Source: Nocardiopsis sp. FIRDI 009 (lineage in GTDB: Bacteria > Actinomycetota > Actinomycetes > Streptosporangiales > Streptosporangiaceae). Taken from it: 64,000 nucleotides of DNA. Positions 58,767 to 64,000 of this stretch are shown one piece after another. Under the pieces are notes generated by a model. That model was not told where the DNA came from and made no database searches. It saw only the letters and a program-made list of their open reading frames with translations. Positions within the stretch are counted from its first letter, which is position 1. Every line of letters starts with the position of its first letter. The stretch lies in assembly GCF_003386285.1 (NCBI RefSeq), contig NZ_QPNC01000035.1, positions 42,576-106,575 on the forward strand, written 5' to 3'. The translations under genes were made by a program, and so were the position numbers.

Positions 58767-59674
58767 TCAGAGGCGCCACCAGGGCAGCGGGTAGGCGCCC
58801 TCGGGAACATCCTTGGGGATGGGTCTGACCCGGGTGGGGACCCGGAGTTCGGCGGCCTCCCAGGCCGCGCCCAGGCGCTGGTCCCACTCGTCGGTGAAGT
58901 GGTCGTAGGCGCCCACCCAGGCGTTCACCTCGCCCACCCGGGGGCCGTCGTCGGTGTAGAACGTGTCCTACCCGCGTGAAGGCGTAGGGGGACTCCCGCG
59001 AGACCTTGCGCGCGATGTCCGCGAGCTCCTCCCGCTGCTCGGGCGGCACCAGGTCGGTGTTGGTCTTCCTGACGTGCCTGCCGGTCTCGACGGGGTTCCA
59101 GTCGGCGTCGAACCAGCGGTAACTGGCCGGGGTTCCGGAGCGGCCCGGCCGCCCCCGGCGTTGCAGAACCAGGGCGATATCCCCCCTGGAAAGTGTAGGA
59201 TCTCAGGTCGTCGGGGACCCCGTCGCCCGCGACCAGCGGCTCCTCGAGTATCCACACGTCGGGGAAGCCGCGTCTGTCCAAGGCGTCACGACCACGGGCC
59301 ACGATCTGGTCGAAGGTCCCGCTCTTCTTCGCGACCGCGTCGTACCACGCCCCCTCCTTCGGTCTGAGCACCATGACGCCGACGGCGCTGCATCCGTCGA
59401 GGGGTTTGAGGGCCACGGGGCGTTTCAGGTGCTTCGGCGTGAGTTTGTCGATACCCCGAAGGACTCCGTGCACCTTCGCGTGGGGGACCCCGATACGGTC
59501 GAGGAAAAGACAGGCGCCGAGTTTGGTTGACACCCGATAGAACTCGGCGTCGGGATTCAACTCCATTTTCTGGAGGAATTCCCTGCACTTGCAGAAGAAC
59601 GAGGGGGGCTTCGATGGTATCCGAGGGTGGACTGCGTTGGATAACCATCGACATCGATCATGCGTTTGAACCAA
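58767..59674 (-). pseudogene. TupA-like ATP-grasp protein gene broken by two frameshifts
   Basis: Three minus-strand frames join into one protein of about 300 residues. The first holds FYRVSTKLGACLFLDRIGV, VALKPLDGCSAVGVMVLRP and EEPLVAGDGVPDDLRSYTFQG. It needs a +1 correction in a six-C run near 59180 to continue as GDIALVLQRRGRPG, ASYRWFDADWNPVETGR and REELADIARKVSRESPYAFTRV. A second +1 correction near 58970 gives DTFYTDDGPRVGEVNAWVGAYDHF and ends PLPWWRL. The order KPLDG...EE...GE matches TupA-like ATP-grasp enzymes of polysaccharide synthesis. Both breaks are single extra bases, so decay or assembly/sequencing error are both possible. The start is unsure. Confidence 0.75.
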
Positions 59675-60046
59675 CCCTACTCACCCCTCCGAGCGGCGAC
59701 CGTAGCGGCCCGGCCTCCTTGCCGCCATCCGCCGACCCGTCTCCGTAACCGCCCCGGGCCTGGCGCCAAGGACGCTGATCAGACCCCATCCGCCACCGGG
59801 GACGGAAAAGCGGACGCGTCGAGTAGACTTCGCCCGAGGTCACGAAGGTGCACCGCGCGATCACCCTCCGCCCGCCTCCCGGAACCCCGGAGAGACCGCC
59901 CACGCGAGCGCGGCCACGGCATTTCGCGGGCACGGATGAGACCTCCGCCACATCGACCAGTGCACTATCTCAACGCCGATTCGGCGTCACCCGAGCCGCA
60001 GAGCCGACGGCTCCGCCCAGCACTGCCGCGCAGAATGGAGAGTTTC
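59675..60046. other. Divergent intergenic region of the polysaccharide locus
   Basis: This is 372 bases between the broken ATP-grasp gene and the GT2 gene. The clearest element is the palindrome ACGCCGA-T-TCGGCGT at 59973-59987, about 60 bases before the GT2 start, a candidate operator. I cannot place -35/-10 boxes with confidence. Confidence 0.4.
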
Positions 60047-61645
60047 GTGGACAGAGACGACCAGAACGCCGATTCCGCGGTCGCGGGAAACGGCACCGTC
60101 CCCAGGGTCAAACGCAATGACTACGGTTCTCTGGTCGTGCCCGCCCTCGGCTCCTGGACGCCGCGGCTGAGTGTCAGCGTGGTGATCCCCGCACACGGGC
60201 ACGCGGACAAGCTCGAACTGGTCCTGGCGTCCCTGGCCGCCCAGAGTTACCCGTCGCACCTGATGGAGGTCATCGTGGTGGACGACGGGAGCAACCCTCC
60301 GCTCAGCCTTCCCGAGATCCGGCCGGAGCGCACCAGGATCATCCCGCCGGCGCCGGGCGGTTGGGGCTCGCCCAACGCGGTCAACACGGGCGTGGCCGCC
60401 TCCGAGGGCGACGTCGTACTGCGGCTGGACTCCGACATGCTGGTCTACCACGACCACGTCGAGTCCCAGATGCGCTGGCACCACGTGACCGACCACGCCG
60501 TGGCGATGGGCCACAAACTCTTCGTCGACTACGAGCCCGGGTGCCGCACCGCCGAGGAGGTCCACAAGGCGGTGCTGGCCGGGAAGGCCGGTGAGCTGTT
60601 CGACAGGGACGGCGCCGACCCCCACTGGGTGGACAGGGTGATCCTGCCCACCGACAACCTCCGGTCCGCGGACCACACCGCCTACCGGGTCTTCGTCGGA
60701 GCCACGGGATCGCTGCACCGCGCGCTTTTCGACGAGGCGGGCGGGCTGAACACCAGACTGCTCCTGGGCGGCGACTCCGAGTTCGCCTACCGGGTGGCCC
60801 AGCAAGGGGCGGTGTTCGTCCCCGACCTCGACAGCAGCAGCTGGCACCTGGGGCGTTCCCAGATGCAGTCCCGGCAGGTCGAGGGCAGGCGCTACCGCAT
60901 CCCCTACGTGGCCAACCTCGTGCCCGAGTTCGATCCGCGCCGCAAGCTCCAGGGCCGCCACTGGGAGGTCCCCTTCGTGGACGTCGTGCTGGAGGTCGGG
61001 GACTCGTCCGCCGACGACGTCGACGCCGCCATCGTGCGTCTGCTCGCCGGGAACGTGGACGACATCAGGATCACCCTCGTCGGTGACTGGCCGGAGGACG
61101 ACGGCGAGCGCCGCGACCTCCTCGACGACCCGTTCTTCGAGCCCCGACTGACCCTGGAGAACTACCGGTGCGAGCCCCGCGTACGGTTCGCGGACGCCGT
61201 CCCCGAGCCCGACCCCCGCGTGCCCTTCCGGCTGCGCCTGTCGTCCGGATGCCGCCCCACCCGTAACGCCGTCCAAATCCTGACGGACACCGCCAACGAG
61301 GAGCGGGTGGGACTGATCGAGATCGACTACGCCGACGGCGCCACCGCCCGGCTGGAGCGCAACTCCGCCTTCGCCCGTGCCCGGAGAGTGGCTCGGGACG
61401 GCGAGGACCTCGACCGGGTCGTGGCGGAGGTCCACGGAACCCTGCGGGTGGACGCCGAGGAGCTGGGTGTGCGGACCCCCGGCAGCGAGTACAAGCCGAT
61501 CAAGGACTGGCAGAAACAGCTCAACGAGGCCCGGGAGCAGGCCGCCGAGTACAGGGAGCAGGTCCGGACCCTGAAGAGGCGACTGGCCAGGTCCCCCCTG
61601 GGCCTGGCCGGGCGGGTGGCGCGCAAGGTGGGTCTGCGCGGCTGA
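60047..61645 (+). CDS. GT2-family glycosyltransferase
   Basis: A 532-aa protein. The GT-A domain at about 30-280 has VSVVIPAHGHADKLELVLASLAAQSYP, VIVVDDGSNPP, the DxD-like LRLDSDMLVYHD and GGLNTRLLLGGDSEFAYRVAQQGA (ED-like catalytic site). A C-terminal region of about 180 residues ends in a predicted coiled coil (QKQLNEAREQAAEYREQVRTLKRRL) and a basic tail. GTG 60047 has GGAG at six bases; ATG 60035 lacks such a site. It probably builds a surface glycan or teichoic-acid-like polymer at the membrane. Confidence 0.87.
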   Translation: MDRDDQNADSAVAGNGTVPRVKRNDYGSLVVPALGSWTPRLSVSVVIPAHGHADKLELVLASLAAQSYPSHLMEVIVVDDGSNPPLSLPEIRPERTRIIPPAPGGWGSPNAVNTGVAASEGDVVLRLDSDMLVYHDHVESQMRWHHVTDHAVAMGHKLFVDYEPGCRTAEEVHKAVLAGKAGELFDRDGADPHWVDRVILPTDNLRSADHTAYRVFVGATGSLHRALFDEAGGLNTRLLLGGDSEFAYRVAQQGAVFVPDLDSSSWHLGRSQMQSRQVEGRRYRIPYVANLVPEFDPRRKLQGRHWEVPFVDVVLEVGDSSADDVDAAIVRLLAGNVDDIRITLVGDWPEDDGERRDLLDDPFFEPRLTLENYRCEPRVRFADAVPEPDPRVPFRLRLSSGCRPTRNAVQILTDTANEERVGLIEIDYADGATARLERNSAFARARRVARDGEDLDRVVAEVHGTLRVDAEELGVRTPGSEYKPIKDWQKQLNEAREQAAEYREQVRTLKRRLARSPLGLAGRVARKVGLRG

Positions 61646-61673
61646 CCGTACCAACGGCCCGGAACATCCGGTG

Positions 61674-61703
61674 GCGGGGGGCGACGCGCGCGTCGCCCCC
61701 CGC
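61674..61703. terminator. Strong bidirectional hairpin
   Basis: Perfect 14-bp arms (61674-61687 and 61690-61703, GCGGGGGGCGACGC and complement) with a minimal loop, four bases before the stop of the convergent acyltransferase gene. Confidence 0.8.
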
Positions 61704-61706
61704 TCC

Positions 61707-63788
61707 TCACCAACCGGTCGCCTCCAGGACGGCGGCCTCCAGCATCGGGGTCAGGGTCCGCGAGAAGGTCTGCGTCATGTGGGTGGCGTCGCTGTAGACC
61801 ATCACGTTGCCCAGGACAGCGGGGCACTCACCACCGGGGCAGACGTACTCGGTCAGGTCGACGAAGGTGACGTTGTCCGGGACGTAGTCCAGCTTCTGGG
61901 TGGGGTCCACCTCCGCCTGCGTTCGGTAGGCGGACTCCACGCACTCCTCACGGCTCTTCTCGGTCAGGCACTCGGGGATGCGCTCGCTGCGCCGGGGCAG
62001 GTCCCGGATACCGATGACGTCGGTCCCCATCTCCCGCAGCTGCTCCCAGCGCTCGATGAACCCGTCGTGGACCCTCTCGCCCCCGCCCGTCGCGCGGGTG
62101 GAGGAGGTGACGACGACGTCGGGGCGGATCCGCTCCAGCTCGACCATCGCCTCCTCCCGCCACTGGATGCACTCGGTGAAGACCTCGCCGTCCCGCATCG
62201 GAGTCTCCGTGGCGAACTGGCAGCCGCTCTTGGTGATGTTCACCAGGTGCCAGCCGTGCTTCTCCACGATGTCCAGCATCGGCGGGAACCAATGGGCCGT
62301 GCGCGAGGCTCCGACGAGGGCGATCGTGTGCTCTGACGTCTCGTCTCCGTACTCGCAGACGATCGCGTGCTTTCCGGAGAGCCGCGCGTCGCAACCGTCG
62401 GGGTAGATCGACGGGACGTCCGCGCGACCCGCGGGGTCGGGGTAGACGGGTGCCTCCGGCAGGTTCTCGGCCAACTCGGGGTTGGCCACCACCGCGGCGC
62501 CCGGGTAGTTGGCCGGATCGGCGGCCAGCGCCTCCAGGCGCCGCTGTTCGACGGTCAGGTCGGTGTACCACAGGGACGAGGCGACCAGGACAGGCACCAG
62601 GAACGCCGCGGCGATCCCCCAGTCCCGCCTCGTGCCGGGCTTGGTCCGGGAGAGGCCCTCCACCCGGTCACCGACCAGCTTGTTGGTGATCCAGGCCAGG
62701 ATGAGCGAGGTGACCAGGACATAGCAGCCGCCCTTGAGACTGGGCATGTTCCGTTCGGTGACCTGGAGGTAGAACACCAGGACCGGCCAGTGCCACAGGT
62801 AGAGGCTGTAGGAGAGGTCAGCCAGCACCGACAGCGGGCGCGACACGAGCCACCGGTCGGCACCCCACTTGCTGCCCGTCGTCCCGGCCAGGATCACCAT
62901 GATGGCCGCGCCGGTGGGCCACAGCGCCACGTACCCCGGGAACATCGTGGACACCGGGACGAGGGCGCCGCACAGGGCCAAGGCCGCAAGACCCGTCCAG
63001 CCCAGCAGGACGCGCAGGCGGAGGGGCAGGTTCAGGTAGGGCAGGACCAGGGCGAAGAGACCGCCGAGGGCGAGTTCCCACAACCGCGCGCCGCTGTCGA
63101 AGTAGGCCCAGGGCTGGTTGGCCTCCGTCATGTAGACGGAGTAGGCCAGCGACAGGGCGAAGACCCCGCCCAGGACGAACAGCAGCACCCGCCGGGGGTC
63201 GCGCCCGGCGCGAGCGGCGATGAACGCCGCCAGGGTGACCAGAACCGGGGCGATGACGTAGAACTGGCCCTGGACGGACAGGGACCAGATGTGCTGGAGC
63301 GGACTGGCGGAGTCGTTGTCGGCCAGGTAGTCCACCGAGTTCAGGGCGAGCACCCAGTTCTCGTGGTAGAGCACCGAGGCCACGACCTCGCGCAGGACGC
63401 CCCGCCACCGCGCGGCGGGCAACCAGAGGAAGGTCGCGACCATGACACCGACCAGGACGACCGCCATCGTCGGCAGGAGGCGTCTGGCCAGCCGCGCCCA
63501 GAAGGCGGGGAACCCGATCCGCCCGCGTCGCTCCACCGACCGGAGCAGCGATCCGGTGATGAGGAACCCGGTGAGCAGTAGGAAGACGTCCACGCCGCCG
63601 GAAACCGTACCGAACCAGATGTGGTAGACCGCCACGAGGAGCACCGCGATCGCGCGCAGGCCCTGGATCTCGGGTCGGTATGCGCCTCCCGTGCCCTTGG
63701 CGTGCTCGTGAGTGGAGGACGTGGGCGCACCGGCGGCGCCCGCCCGTGGGGATGCTCCCCTCTCTGGTGGGAGACTCGTGGTCGTCAT
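61707..63788 (-). CDS. OatA-like membrane acyltransferase with SGNH domain
   Basis: A 693-aa protein. The N-terminal Acyltransferase_3 domain (about 35-380) has YRPEIQGLRAIAVLLVAVYHIW with its catalytic-region His, then RRLLPTM and SLSVQGQFYVIAPV, in ten or so helices. An extracytoplasmic SGNH/OatA-type domain (about 430-693) follows, with block I near IALVGASRTAHWFP and a C-terminal SDATHMTQTFS containing the Asp-x-x-His pair. It should O-acetylate a cell-wall or exopolysaccharide sugar. Here the usual GDSH serine block reads GASRTAHW, keeping the Ser. ATG 63788. Confidence 0.9.
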   Translation of the reverse strand: MTTTSLPPERGASPRAGAAGAPTSSTHEHAKGTGGAYRPEIQGLRAIAVLLVAVYHIWFGTVSGGVDVFLLLTGFLITGSLLRSVERRGRIGFPAFWARLARRLLPTMAVVLVGVMVATFLWLPAARWRGVLREVVASVLYHENWVLALNSVDYLADNDSASPLQHIWSLSVQGQFYVIAPVLVTLAAFIAARAGRDPRRVLLFVLGGVFALSLAYSVYMTEANQPWAYFDSGARLWELALGGLFALVLPYLNLPLRLRVLLGWTGLAALALCGALVPVSTMFPGYVALWPTGAAIMVILAGTTGSKWGADRWLVSRPLSVLADLSYSLYLWHWPVLVFYLQVTERNMPSLKGGCYVLVTSLILAWITNKLVGDRVEGLSRTKPGTRRDWGIAAAFLVPVLVASSLWYTDLTVEQRRLEALAADPANYPGAAVVANPELAENLPEAPVYPDPAGRADVPSIYPDGCDARLSGKHAIVCEYGDETSEHTIALVGASRTAHWFPPMLDIVEKHGWHLVNITKSGCQFATETPMRDGEVFTECIQWREEAMVELERIRPDVVVTSSTRATGGGERVHDGFIERWEQLREMGTDVIGIRDLPRRSERIPECLTEKSREECVESAYRTQAEVDPTQKLDYVPDNVTFVDLTEYVCPGGECPAVLGNVMVYSDATHMTQTFSRTLTPMLEAAVLEATGW

Positions 63789-63896
63789 GAAACGGCCGCT
63801 TTCCTCGTGCTTCAGGGGATGTCAGGGGGATGAACGGTCGGGGCCGTCGGACCGCGACGACCCCGGGGATCTGATCGGTGCGTCACCGCCGGGCGG

Positions 63897-64000
63897 TCAG
63901 AGAACGGAGATGTTCTCGGGGTCGGAGGTGGGTGTGTCCGCCTCGGTTGAGCGTCGCAACACACCGCGGGTGTCCAGCAACAACCGCGCGTACTCGGCCA
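63897..64000 (-). CDS. C-terminal end of a minus-strand gene, possibly nucleotide-sugar dehydrogenase
   Basis: Only the last about 33 codons are present (AEYARLLLDTRGVLRRS then TEADTPTSDPENISVL and TGA). LLLDTRGVLR resembles the end of UDP-glucose/UDP-ManNAc dehydrogenases, where a VDTRN/GxL motif is common. The start lies outside the window. Position next to glycan genes fits, but the assignment is weak. Confidence 0.45.
   Translation of the reverse strand, partial: AEYARLLLDTRGVLRRSTEADTPTSDPENISVL

Overview
This window is high-GC actinobacterial chromosome. It shows many GTG and TTG starts, 4-base start/stop overlaps, helix-turn-helix/DUF5753 regulators paired with DUF397 proteins, F420-type LLM enzymes, Pro/Gly-rich membrane-anchored proteins, a rifampin monooxygenase and a lasso-peptide locus. 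Together these suggest a Nocardiopsis-like or related actinomycete; the genus is an inference. I saw no tRNA, rRNA, CRISPR array, transposase or integrase.

Region 1 (1-9.2 kb) handles signalling and envelope stress. It holds the end of a SpoIIE-type phosphatase, a NarL/DesR-type response regulator divergent from an HtrA-like membrane protease, a GT4 glycosyltransferase, a complete MprAB-like two-component pair and a CitE-like lyase. Region 2 (9.3-11.7 kb) is a cytoplasmic BisC-type molybdoenzyme. Region 3 (11.8-21.3 kb) is an accessory island. Four XRE/DUF5753 regulators, two DUF397 proteins, an RsbW-like ATPase and a DUF6879 protein lead into a compact lasso-peptide operon. That operon has a 38-aa precursor, a cyclase, a B2-type leader peptidase and a GNAT acetyltransferase, and it resembles the acetylated albusnodin type. 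It is the most interesting system in the window.

Region 4 (21.3-36 kb) is mostly membrane and housekeeping functions: a PrsW-like protease, a TetR-controlled SRPBCC / methyltransferase-DCC pair, a NUDIX hydrolase, NAD(P)HX repair (Nnr), DUF4352 protein, rhodanese, and a DUF4178-DUF2617-DUF350-spermidine-synthase-like locus containing two paralogous tiny anchored proteins. Region 5 (36.1-37.7 kb) is an ArsR-MFS operon with a clear operator. Region 6 (37.8-46.8 kb) is a polyamine module: a PotABCD-type ABC importer, PuuB-like oxidase, aminobutyraldehyde-type dehydrogenase, and a divergent class III aminotransferase. These together would import and degrade putrescine or a related amine.

Region 7 (47-53.1 kb) contains an unsecreted PGRP-type amidase, a rifampin monooxygenase with a rifamycin-associated-element-like palindrome upstream, and small secreted or regulatory proteins. 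Region 8 (53.4-58.7 kb) is a reductive pyrimidine/hydantoin catabolic operon: beta-ureidopropionase, dihydropyrimidinase, LLM flavin enzyme and NCS1 permease. Region 9 (58.7-64 kb) is a surface-polysaccharide locus: a frameshifted TupA-like ATP-grasp gene, a GT2 glycosyltransferase, an OatA-like acyltransferase, and the tail of a possible sugar-nucleotide dehydrogenase.
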